A DNA stretch of 20,873 nucleotides from a virus. The translations under genes were made by a program, and so were the position numbers. Position 1 is the first letter of the stretch. Each line of letters begins with the position of its first letter. The stretch spans positions 1 through 20,873 of IMG/VR virus record IMGVR_UViG_3300042296_000672; one strand, given 5' to 3'. The notes beneath the pieces were generated by a model. The model saw only the letters and a list, made by a program, of their open reading frames with translations, was not told where the DNA came from and made no database searches. Positions 1-6,461 of the stretch are shown here, piece after piece.

Positions 1-17
1 TGATGAACATCCCATAA

Positions 18-992
18 TTATTGAATATAACGTGTCCCATTACAACTTATACATGGAGTCTTTGGATTGCGTAACATACGCTGTGCCTCGACTCGTATCA
101 TTTCAAGATTTTGATTTAATTGCGTTTCAAATTTAGCACGTTGCAAATCTATATCTTCTGCCGTGCGGTGAATCGTTAATGGATTCTTTCGTGTGGTAGT
201 TGCAATTTGGTCGCAGTAATCTATACCGAACCGATATAAACACGCCTGCTGAAATGCAACTGAATTACGGAATAGGCAGGCAATTAATTTCTGGTCGCAT
301 TGATAGGTAATATCTGCCATGATTCCGAATGTGTTGTTTACCGCTGTTGATGTTCCGTCATATCCATTCACTCGAAATAAGTTTTGATAACTCATGCGAT
401 AATTCCTTCCACAACATTCGGCAACTTCGAGATTAGCCGTTGCAATTGCGGTGTTATCGGTCGTGATGGTAATTAGATTTCCATCGGAACTGAATGCAGT
501 ATGAAACTCAACAACCTGTCCTGCGACTGCCGTTTCTACATAGGTTTCGGTCTGCCCTAAATTATCGCTTATTGTCAATGTAACAGAACCGTTCGTATTG
601 CATAAGAATCGAACTGCACCGACATTGATAATGCCGAATGTGTCTTGCCTGATATTGTGTATTTTAATGCCTCTGTTGGACGCATTTACTAAATTGTATG
701 CTATTGTACCACTTTTAGGTAATTCGCCCACCTTGACCCTGTCAAGTATCGAACCTTGGCGAAATTGCTGAATCAACCACTGCGATAAATTCGACACGAC
801 ATTACTCATACTAAAGTTTATCATGTCCTGAACGAATACAGCATCATTGCCGTAATCAGGCGTTCGGATGGAAATTAATTCAGCCTGTGAAACCATTGGC
901 AATTGCTCAATATAAAGCCCAAAATCGGATGGTAAATTCCAATCCGCTTTACGGCTTCCGATAATTTTACTGAGGCAATTCGGCAGGTTCAT
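18..992 (-). CDS. Phage protein of unknown function with C-terminal CxxC, downstream of capsid
   Basis: I do not recognise this 324-aa protein. The first 40 residues are mixed; the middle (about 85-200) is rich in short beta-type stretches with many T, V, N and G; the end (about 265-310) looks helical and charged. It finishes with CISCNGT at residues 314-320, half of a zinc-ribbon-like motif that resembles the second half of the cysteine motif in the portal gene of this window. It is the second gene after the major capsid protein, where head completion or head-tail connector proteins often lie, so a virion role is a reasonable guess. The ATG at 992 lies inside the end of the upstream gene (26-base overlap) and has no Shine-Dalgarno sequence; the next in-frame ATG is residue 33. 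The stop is TAA at 18-20, so the gene is complete. Confidence 0.75.
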   Translation of the reverse strand: MNLPNCLSKIIGSRKADWNLPSDFGLYIEQLPMVSQAELISIRTPDYGNDAVFVQDMINFSMSNVVSNLSQWLIQQFRQGSILDRVKVGELPKSGTIAYNLVNASNRGIKIHNIRQDTFGIINVGAVRFLCNTNGSVTLTISDNLGQTETYVETAVAGQVVEFHTAFSSDGNLITITTDNTAIATANLEVAECCGRNYRMSYQNLFRVNGYDGTSTAVNNTFGIMADITYQCDQKLIACLFRNSVAFQQACLYRFGIDYCDQIATTTRKNPLTIHRTAEDIDLQRAKFETQLNQNLEMIRVEAQRMLRNPKTPCISCNGTRYIQ

Positions 993-1410
993 AGATATAG
1001 AATATTGAGTATTGTTCGTTGTGTAATACTTCGGCTGACTTTCCGTGTTCGGAACAAATTTCGCCTACTAAATCAATCATTTCTTGGTCGGCAAATTCAG
1101 GATATGCAACGCTTGTATTATGACAGACACGAAATATCATGCCGTGCCCCGTTGTCAATCCCTTCCAATCTTTATCGGCTAATTTCACATTGAAATTAAT
1201 TCCGACTGGATTTAAACCCGATTTGATTCTTGCTTTATTTACTTTCTCGTGTTCGCCACCGCCTAATGCGTAGGCTTTGAGTTGTGCATCATTTGGCAAG
1301 GGGAGTAACCATAAATGATAACCCCACCTTGCTTCAAATGCATCAGCAACCGCCCGTGTGCACATGGCAACACGAGCGGATACAGATTTGTGATGATAGC
1401 CTAATATCAT
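967..1410 (-). CDS. Phage protein of unknown function directly after the capsid gene
   Basis: A 147-aa protein that I cannot assign. It has no signal peptide or membrane segment and looks like a compact mixed alpha/beta protein with several histidines, tryptophans and cysteines. The ATG at 1410 is only six bases after the capsid stop codon, so it is almost certainly co-transcribed with the capsid, and its end overlaps the next gene by 26 bases. Position suggests a head completion, head decoration or connector role, but nothing in the sequence proves that. A non-virion role, such as an enzyme carried as cargo, is equally open. Confidence 0.75.
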   Translation of the reverse strand: MILGYHHKSVSARVAMCTRAVADAFEARWGYHLWLLPLPNDAQLKAYALGGGEHEKVNKARIKSGLNPVGINFNVKLADKDWKGLTTGHGMIFRVCHNTSVAYPEFADQEMIDLVGEICSEHGKSAEVLHNEQYSIFYIYEPAELPQ

Positions 1411-1416
1411 TTGATA

Positions 1417-2448
1417 TTAAGTAGCAGAGTTGAATTTGAAGATACCATTAACACCAGCCAATGGGTCACCTGCCTTGTAGCCATCGGCATACAATTCGAT
1501 TTTGGTGAAGCGAGAAGATAAACGGCACTTCCAGATGTCACACTCAAGGTCGTACACCATCTTCATATCGTAGGTATAACCTGTGATTGGGTCAACGATT
1601 GTATTGTTTTGGAACGTTTCAGTTTGCTTCACATATTCGCCAACGTAGAAGTTTACGGGCACGAATTGATAAGCACCTGCCTCAAGTGCGATGAATTGAT
1701 TCACGTTGCCAAGGGCAGTTGCAACGGCAGGGTCTTCGAAATATGCGAATGAACCGCCACGACTCAAGTCGATTCCAAGCATGTTGGAAGTTGAGTAATT
1801 GCGGATACCAACGTATTCACGAAGTTCACCAACACCAATTGCCATTGGAATACCAGCAACACGAGCATCGCTCAATGCGTTTCTCATGATTACTTCACCT
1901 TGGTAATTTGCACCATTCATACCGCCTGTTGCAAGTGGTGCAACCATGTCGAGTGCGATTGGGTTTGTACCTGAATTTACACCATTGGCATAAGTACCGA
2001 ATTTGGTAATTACATCGTTCAATGCGATTGTGTTCATTTGAGTGAACAATGCATCAAGACGATTGCTTACGTCTTTGGCGAACCAAGAGGCTTGAGATTC
2101 GCACAATTCACGAACCTTGTAATCTTCAACTTGGAAATCCATGTACACTGAATCATCAATGCGATAGGTTTCTCCGTAGTTATCAGATTCATTGAATGGT
2201 CCTTCCATACAATCTGGAATACCTTGAGATACTTCGGCAGTTGTCGCACGCTTTTGGCGCATAACCTGCACATCTCTAATTTTACCATCACCTCTGTCGA
2301 TAGGCGTAACCTCAACTGATGATGTGTTGTATTGGTCAAGCAGAGCCAACAGAAATCCGTTCTGTGTGCGCTTTACTTGGGGTGCATGCTCTTTTGCAAG
2401 AGTCAGCAATTGCTCGTTTATAGCGGGGCAAATAGCAGTAAATGACAT
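1417..2448 (-). CDS. Putative major capsid protein
   Basis: A 343-aa protein called as the major head subunit from context more than from a recognised motif. It follows a scaffold-like gene, has the usual length for an HK97-fold capsid protein, and shows an acidic, evenly mixed composition with no signal peptide or transmembrane segment. The N-terminal 40 residues look helical, and a long helix-like stretch sits around residues 110-150. It has its own promoter and a leader of about 100 bases, as expected for the most abundant virion protein. The start at 2448 (MSFTAICPAI) lacks a Shine-Dalgarno sequence but has an A/T-rich leader typical of Bacteroidota. No maturation protease gene is visible nearby, so assembly probably relies on the separate scaffold. 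The main alternative is another abundant head protein. Confidence 0.7.
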   Translation of the reverse strand: MSFTAICPAINEQLLTLAKEHAPQVKRTQNGFLLALLDQYNTSSVEVTPIDRGDGKIRDVQVMRQKRATTAEVSQGIPDCMEGPFNESDNYGETYRIDDSVYMDFQVEDYKVRELCESQASWFAKDVSNRLDALFTQMNTIALNDVITKFGTYANGVNSGTNPIALDMVAPLATGGMNGANYQGEVIMRNALSDARVAGIPMAIGVGELREYVGIRNYSTSNMLGIDLSRGGSFAYFEDPAVATALGNVNQFIALEAGAYQFVPVNFYVGEYVKQTETFQNNTIVDPITGYTYDMKMVYDLECDIWKCRLSSRFTKIELYADGYKAGDPLAGVNGIFKFNSAT

Positions 2449-2532
2449 AATTATTGCGTTTGAAAATACTTGTTTTAATTTTCCCGATTCGAGGGCGGGA
2501 TAATGCCCTTAATGCGGAAGGTCGCCACCTAA

Positions 2533-2548
2533 GTTACCGAGCGGTAAC
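2533..2548 (-). promoter_or_regulatory. Perfect hairpin in the capsid mRNA leader
   Basis: A 6-bp perfect inverted repeat, GTTACC-GCTC-GGTAAC on the minus strand, lies just downstream of the predicted capsid promoter and so near the 5' end of that mRNA. A second small inverted repeat (AGGGC/GCCCT, 2492-2509) lies further along the same leader. Hairpins at the 5' end can protect a transcript from decay; that role here is inferred. Confidence 0.45.
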
Positions 2549-2552
2549 GCCA

Positions 2553-2586
2553 CAAATATACACAAAAATAAAACACCCGCAACAAA
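2553..2586 (-). promoter_or_regulatory. Bacteroidota-type promoter for the capsid gene
   Basis: On the minus strand TTTG (2586-2583) is followed after 22 bases by TATATTTG (2560-2553). This matches the known Bacteroidota -33/-7 pattern (TTTG or TTG, then TAnnTTTG), with spacing inside the wider range reported for Flavobacterium. Transcription would begin near 2547, giving a leader of about 100 bases before the capsid ATG at 2448. The -33 box lies inside the 3' arm of the terminator just upstream. Confidence 0.6.
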
Positions 2587-2604
2587 TAATTAATTCGTTA
2601 CGGG
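2564..2604 (-). terminator. Rho-independent terminator after the scaffold gene
   Basis: Read on the minus strand, an 11-bp stem (CCCGTAACGAA with TTTGTTGCGGG, two G-U pairs, 7-base loop; 2576-2604) is followed by a T-rich tract, TGTTTTATTTTT (2564-2575). The two wobble pairs are G-U only in minus-strand RNA and would be A/C mismatches in plus-strand RNA, so the element is directional. It separates scaffold transcription from the capsid unit. Confidence 0.75.
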
Positions 2605-2635
2605 CGCATCATGAAACCAACTTAAAATGAAAATA

Positions 2636-3463
2636 CTATTTCTTGCTACCTGATAGCGTGCGTTGTTTCTCTAAGTGTTGTTCTGCTCTCAATATATTTT
2701 GCTCAGCACGGGTCATAGGCTTGCTTGGTTCGCCTTTAGGTGCTGGTGCTGGGTTTGGATTCGGTTTATCATCTGCATTGCTTACCGCAAATATACCCGC
2801 AGTTTTACCTTCCAATACAAGTGCATCGGTTAATGACAATTCTTTCTTTTTGTCATCATACACTTTTGCCCCGTTTAGGTCGGTCAAAATTACGTTATTG
2901 CTCTCATCCAAATCAACCTTGTATTTCTTGAGGAAATCATTGGTAAAGCCCGGCAATACATAATTAGGTGCACCGTTGATTTTGTGCTTCGTCAATTCGG
3001 ATGTAATTACCTGATTTATTTTAAACTGCTTTAATTCAGTTTGAGCCTGCCCTTTTAAGGTAGGTATCACATTCTCGTCATACTCTTTTACCTTGTTTTC
3101 GTAGTCAATTACTTGTTGCTTCAAGTTATTGACTTGCTCAACCAAATCTTTGTTGCCCGACTTGTCAGATAGCTTGCCTTGTGCTAATTCCAACACCTTG
3201 CTGAAATCGCCTTTGACGTCCTTTATCTCGGCTTCGGTTAGTGAAAATATCTTCTTTACGGCAGTGGTGGCTTCGGCATAGCCTGCACCTTTACCCGCTT
3301 TGTGAATCTCGTCTTTTACCTTCTCTTTATAGAAGTTGACGAAATGCTCTTCGGTACTCTGAACGGATTCAGACACGTCGAAGGTATCATCGGCAGATTC
3401 CAGAGCCGATATAACCGACTCTGGAACGCCTAATGATTTAATGAACTCAATTGCTTTTGACAT
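2636..3463 (-). CDS. Putative head scaffolding protein
   Basis: A 275-aa highly charged, mostly helical protein immediately upstream of the capsid gene, which is the classic place for a scaffold. Residues about 85-150 (DLVEQVNNLKQQVIDYENKV and following) form a probable coiled coil. Residues about 225-245 are a flexible Pro/Asn/Ala linker, and the last 30 residues make a short basic helix ending RTLSGSKK. That layout of long helix, flexible linker and basic C-terminal helix is typical of phage scaffolds, whose basic tail contacts the capsid protein during prohead assembly. There are no serine-protease motifs, so it does not look like a fused protease-scaffold. The ATG at 3463 follows an A/T-rich 32-base gap without Shine-Dalgarno. 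A terminator follows the gene. Confidence 0.7.
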   Translation of the reverse strand: MSKAIEFIKSLGVPESVISALESADDTFDVSESVQSTEEHFVNFYKEKVKDEIHKAGKGAGYAEATTAVKKIFSLTEAEIKDVKGDFSKVLELAQGKLSDKSGNKDLVEQVNNLKQQVIDYENKVKEYDENVIPTLKGQAQTELKQFKINQVITSELTKHKINGAPNYVLPGFTNDFLKKYKVDLDESNNVILTDLNGAKVYDDKKKELSLTDALVLEGKTAGIFAVSNADDKPNPNPAPAPKGEPSKPMTRAEQNILRAEQHLEKQRTLSGSKK

Positions 3464-3495
3464 AAATATAGTTGCTGATGAAAATTAAAAATGAA

Positions 3496-3711
3496 TTATG
3501 CCTCTACCTGCTTCTTTGGTTTACGAGCAGGTTTAACTACTTCGGCTTCTGCTTCGGTTTCAATTGCGTTCAAATGGGGCACAATCGACCATCCGTGAAA
3601 TGGGCTGAGTTTGCCTTTAATTGAAGTTAAATAAACCGATTCAGCCACCACCGTTTGTTTGCCAGTAGCATCATTCTGAATGAGCACCTGACCTGCTTGT
3701 AAATCCGCCAT
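3496..3711 (-). CDS. Small hypothetical protein with charged tail
   Basis: A 71-aa protein of unknown function. Residues 1-45 look like a small beta domain. The last 25 residues are low-complexity and charged, first acidic (ETEAEAEVV) and then basic (KPARKPKKQVEA), and probably disordered. It starts one base after the stop of the secreted 164-aa gene and ends 32 bases before the scaffold start, so it is translated within the same unit. A decoration, cementing or assembly-factor role would suit its place beside the scaffold, but this is guesswork. Confidence 0.65.
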   Translation of the reverse strand: MADLQAGQVLIQNDATGKQTVVAESVYLTSIKGKLSPFHGWSIVPHLNAIETEAEAEVVKPARKPKKQVEA

Positions 3712-3712
3712 A

Positions 3713-4207
3713 TTAGAACGACCTCCAATTGATTGTGGATGCTACACGAATTTGCGGAGAGTCAATGGTTGTATTGAATATGACCGTACCGACTGGCGTA
3801 AATCCCCAATTGAATAAACTATCACGCTGAATTGTAGTTGCATTGCGCTGTGCCAAATTAGGTGGATTGAAATAAGCATTTAAGAAATTAGCACCAACCG
3901 CTGTAATTCCATACGTAGTCAAATGATATTGAGTCTTACGATAGCGAGTTACAATTGAATTGTCCGACACACGTCTGATGATAATCATTGTATCTGCGCC
4001 TACGGTAGAATAGAACGCCAATACATTACCTGCACCGATGTAATCGAATGGATTTACAACGAGTGAGCCTGACTTCTGTGATTTAATAGTAATCACTTTC
4101 GTACTTGCATTTTGCGACACGGTAAGGGTGTCACGGGTTTGCGCTTCGACTTGAATGGTAGCAACCATAAGGAACGCCATGAGAATGAATGAAAATAGTG
4201 TTTTCAT
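3713..4207 (-). CDS. Secreted protein of unknown function, 164 aa
   Basis: Residues 1-22 form a clear Sec signal peptide: MKT, a hydrophobic core, then VEA before the predicted cleavage at A22/Q23. There is no lipobox cysteine. The mature part of about 142 residues is rich in T, I, V and N and looks all-beta. The mature N-terminus, QTRDTLTV, resembles that of the other secreted protein here (QSRDTVYI, gene 4651-5580), suggesting a shared family or duplicated domain. An export signal is unexpected for a gene between portal/minor head and scaffold, since virion proteins assemble in the cytoplasm. Possible roles are a cell-surface or periplasmic factor (superinfection exclusion, lysis, lysogenic conversion) or a host gene picked up as a moron. 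A -7-like promoter box lies 25-32 bases upstream. Confidence 0.7.
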   Translation of the reverse strand: MKTLFSFILMAFLMVATIQVEAQTRDTLTVSQNASTKVITIKSQKSGSLVVNPFDYIGAGNVLAFYSTVGADTMIIIRRVSDNSIVTRYRKTQYHLTTYGITAVGANFLNAYFNPPNLAQRNATTIQRDSLFNWGFTPVGTVIFNTTIDSPQIRVASTINWRSF

Positions 4208-4231
4208 ATTTATTGTGTTTAAGAATTATTA

Positions 4232-4245
4232 CAAATTTACGAATT
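4232..4245 (-). promoter_or_regulatory. Possible -7 promoter box before the secreted protein
   Basis: Minus-strand AATTCGTAAATTTG contains a TAnnTTTG box (4239-4232) and differs at two positions from the ATTTCGTATATTTG core found at 8944-8957 and 17678-17691. No good TTTG is seen at the right distance upstream, and the box overlaps the stop codon of the preceding gene, so this is weak. Confidence 0.3.
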
Positions 4246-4440
4246 ATCCTTCAATAACCATTTCCAGAATTTTACGACAAAATAACCGACCGAACCCGCT
4301 ACGGCAGGTGCAATAATTATCTTAAAGAATAACCCATCTGTGTTAGTGAAGTGCGCCCATGCGAGTGAGCCAATGCTGAATAGGATTGATACAAGGTATT
4401 CCCATAAATTGTCAGGACTTCCATTTATGTGATTAGCCAT
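4237..4440 (-). CDS. Small two-helix membrane protein, holin-like
   Basis: With the ATG at 4440 this is a 67-aa protein with two probable transmembrane segments, about residues 12-30 and 37-60 (LFFKIIIAPAVAGSVGYFVV), and a basic C-terminus (KFWKWLLKD). I prefer this start to the one at 4473 because it overlaps the upstream stop by eight bases (ATGGCTAA), and GGGAGG lies nine bases before it, one of the few Shine-Dalgarno-like sequences here. Size and topology fit a class II holin, which would form lesions in the inner membrane at lysis. No endolysin gene is visible beside it, so the function is inferred from topology alone. It could instead be a membrane partner of the neighbouring secreted proteins. 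Confidence 0.65.
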   Translation of the reverse strand: MANHINGSPDNLWEYLVSILFSIGSLAWAHFTNTDGLFFKIIIAPAVAGSVGYFVVKFWKWLLKDNS

Positions 4441-4648
4441 TGTACCATTCCTCCCATGATTCTGCTTGCTCATTGCTTGCTGTGTTAGAATTGAATGGAA
4501 TAATCATGCCTACGCCATCTCCCTCATTGAAATAATTGCTTGGTGAGTAAATGCCGTATGGGTTGCCGTCAGCATCCATCTGCAAGCATTTAATTGTTCT
4601 GATTCCCTGTGGAGTTTCAGAGCGGTAATAGTGTCCGATTTGTATCAT
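4433..4648 (-). CDS. Small hypothetical protein, 71 aa
   Basis: An acidic 71-aa protein I cannot assign. The sequence looks like a small beta-rich fold (MIQIGHYYRS start) ending in a flexible acidic tail. There is no signal peptide or membrane segment. It starts two bases after the stop of the upstream secreted protein and overlaps the downstream membrane-protein gene by eight bases, so the three are probably translationally coupled. Confidence 0.6.
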   Translation of the reverse strand: MIQIGHYYRSETPQGIRTIKCLQMDADGNPYGIYSPSNYFNEGDGVGMIIPFNSNTASNEQAESWEEWYNG

Positions 4649-4650
4649 AT

Positions 4651-5580
4651 TTATTTATTGAGTTGCAATAGTTGAATTTCCGTACCTGTCGTGAATCTTG
4701 TAGTAGAGGGTGAACTCGTTGTAATCTGAATTGATGTAATTTGACTTGTTGCATCACGCCAAAATCCACCTGATGAGGTATGCCCGTAGATGCTTGCGCT
4801 TCGTGCGTACGCCCCACTTGCATTGACTTGCCTAAATACATTTGAAGCCACCACGCAAGGGCTAATGTTGATGTTTGAACTAAACACAACGGGTGCAAGT
4901 GTGTTGATAGTAGATACAATTCCTGTAAAGAATGATGTATTTACATTTTGTGCACTTAGCGCACCTGCTTGCGTAATTTGCGAATTGGTAGATGTGTATG
5001 CACCTGCTGTCGTTATATTGTTAAATAGCATGACAAGGCGTATATCTGCCGTAGATGTGCCGATTGCAACACCATTGATTACAACCTGCCATAATTTAGC
5101 ATCGTTGCCCAATAGCCCTGTTATATTTATAAAATTCGTATCGCCTACGACGTACTGCGTATTGGCTTCGAGTGATGCGGGCAGAACCGATACAACTTTG
5201 ATTGTTCTAATCAATTCAACCTTATTTAGTGTGCCTGAATTTAGATTGTTAATTGTTGTATAAATACTATTTGAGCCTGACACGACACTGCCATTGATTT
5301 TAAATATGAAATTGGCAATATTAAACCGCTGTACTTCGGATTGAATGTCTTTAATTATTATCTGCGTGCCTTGACCGTATGCGACAAGTGTATCACAATT
5401 GATGTTTGTAATTAGTATATTCTTTACATTGGTTCGCCACTGCAATTGAACGAGTGCGTTTGTGCTCGTAATATAAACCGTATCACGAGATTGAGCCGAT
5501 ACGTTTGCATAACCCAACAAACCAAACAGCACCCAAATTATGGAGCGTTTTAATTTAAAAAAAGGAAGAATTTGTAACAT
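4651..5580 (-). CDS. Secreted protein with phage fibre-like C-terminal domain
   Basis: A 309-aa protein. Residues 1-29 are a Sec signal peptide (basic KLKRS, hydrophobic WVLFGLLGY, then VSA before Q30). The mature N-terminus QSRDTVYI resembles that of the 164-aa secreted protein downstream. The body is beta-rich with many S, T, N and A. The last 70 residues, with FWRDATSQITSIQI and then TGTEIQLLQL, fit the pattern seen at the ends of many phage tail or adhesion proteins (an 'ITSIxI ... GSxIxLYGI' beta-sandwich strand pair). A virion-style domain on an exported protein is unusual: it may be a surface adhesin or decoy, or a virion protein with an N-terminal membrane segment. The ATG at 5580 follows a 27-base A/T-rich gap after the minor head gene. 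Confidence 0.7.
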   Translation of the reverse strand: MLQILPFFKLKRSIIWVLFGLLGYANVSAQSRDTVYITSTNALVQLQWRTNVKNILITNINCDTLVAYGQGTQIIIKDIQSEVQRFNIANFIFKINGSVVSGSNSIYTTINNLNSGTLNKVELIRTIKVVSVLPASLEANTQYVVGDTNFINITGLLGNDAKLWQVVINGVAIGTSTADIRLVMLFNNITTAGAYTSTNSQITQAGALSAQNVNTSFFTGIVSTINTLAPVVFSSNINISPCVVASNVFRQVNASGAYARSASIYGHTSSGGFWRDATSQITSIQITTSSPSTTRFTTGTEIQLLQLNK

Positions 5581-5607
5581 CTTGTTTGTACTATAATTAA
5601 TGGAAGT

Positions 5608-6456
5608 TTATTCATTGTCGTCAGGCTCAAATACGGGAATCGCTTTATGCCTACATCTATACCCGCCACGATAGGTGCAGAACGAAGATGTAGTTGTTGC
5701 GAGATTCATTCCTGAACCATTTGTAAATGCCCACTTTATTTCGGCTTGCAATTGAGCGACTGGTATTTTACCATCAAATTTCGACACCCACCGAATACAC
5801 TGCGGTCTTGAATCGCCAATCAGCGAACCAATATACATGATATAATTCGTGCCGTATGTTGTCCTGAATTGGTCATAGATTTGACCATCATATTGAAGTA
5901 TGCCATCCTGCGCCCACGTCATAGCGTAGCGGGTCAGGCGTGCATATTTCTGCCCCTCTTGTTTCGTTAGGAAATCGGATATGTAATTACGGGTGTCAGT
6001 AAGTTTTGAACCTGCAAACACATTACGTTGCAATGCTTCACGAATCGGCTGGCGTATTTCGGCAGTCAGTGAATCGCCTGTCATGTTATTGACAATCGTT
6101 TCAATTTGTGCCATTCTAATTTGACTCACGCCCAATCGGTCAAAATCAATTTTTACTTTCGGATTGTAATTGGTTAAGACTTGCTGAGATAGTTCGGTTA
6201 TCTCTTCAATGCTACGAACACACTGAGCAACGGCACTCGGATAGGCGCTGTTATTAATCGCTTCGGCAAGAATTACATTAATTCTCTGCAAGTATTCTGC
6301 ACTGCCCTCCATGATGAATTTACCATCGGCATTTGGAAATGTACTAATGTATGAAGATAATGCCGTCACCATCTTCTTAGTGGCATCGTCAGACCCGAAC
6401 TGAACCTGTGCGAGTGTATCGTCTAATATCTTCTCGATTTTATCTTCGGGTGACAT
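5608..6456 (-). CDS. Minor head protein, SPP1 gp7 / Mu gpF type
   Basis: A 282-aa protein matching the phage head morphogenesis (MuF-like) family in layout and signature. The first 200 residues are mainly helical. The C-terminal domain carries a conserved-type aspartate and cysteine pair, GDSRPQC (D215, C220), and then the closing motif GGYRCRHKAIPV (C268, H270) that is diagnostic for this family. These proteins bind the portal and enter the prohead, where they help assembly and DNA delivery. It lies five bases after the portal gene, the normal neighbour for this family. There is no fused toxin or protease domain after the MuF motif; only an acidic tail (EPDDNE) follows. Confidence 0.8.
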   Translation of the reverse strand: MSPEDKIEKILDDTLAQVQFGSDDATKKMVTALSSYISTFPNADGKFIMEGSAEYLQRINVILAEAINNSAYPSAVAQCVRSIEEITELSQQVLTNYNPKVKIDFDRLGVSQIRMAQIETIVNNMTGDSLTAEIRQPIREALQRNVFAGSKLTDTRNYISDFLTKQEGQKYARLTRYAMTWAQDGILQYDGQIYDQFRTTYGTNYIMYIGSLIGDSRPQCIRWVSKFDGKIPVAQLQAEIKWAFTNGSGMNLATTTSSFCTYRGGYRCRHKAIPVFEPDDNE

Positions 6457-6461
6457 AACAA

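Noticed and set aside
2067-2339. A 90-codon minus-strand frame within the capsid gene
   Set aside because: It is out of frame with a well supported gene, has no start signal, and its product composition looks like a frame shadow.
2788-2795. TATATTTG on the minus strand inside the scaffold gene, and another near 12202 in the 1117-aa gene
   Set aside because: Both encode ordinary residues in frame, lack a suitable -33 box by eye, and are expected by chance in A/T-rich coding DNA.
4441-4473. Longer start (4473) for the two-helix membrane protein
   Set aside because: It overlaps the upstream gene by 41 bases, while the ATG at 4440 has an eight-base overlap and a Shine-Dalgarno-like GGGAGG.
4617-4919. 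A 100-codon minus-strand frame spanning the end of the 309-aa gene and the next gene
   Set aside because: It overlaps two better genes in another frame and would need both to be wrong.
4790-5263. A 157-codon open frame on the plus strand inside the 309-aa secreted protein gene
   Set aside because: It is antisense to a gene with a clear signal peptide and coherent protein, has no neighbours on its strand, and its product shows no recognisable features.
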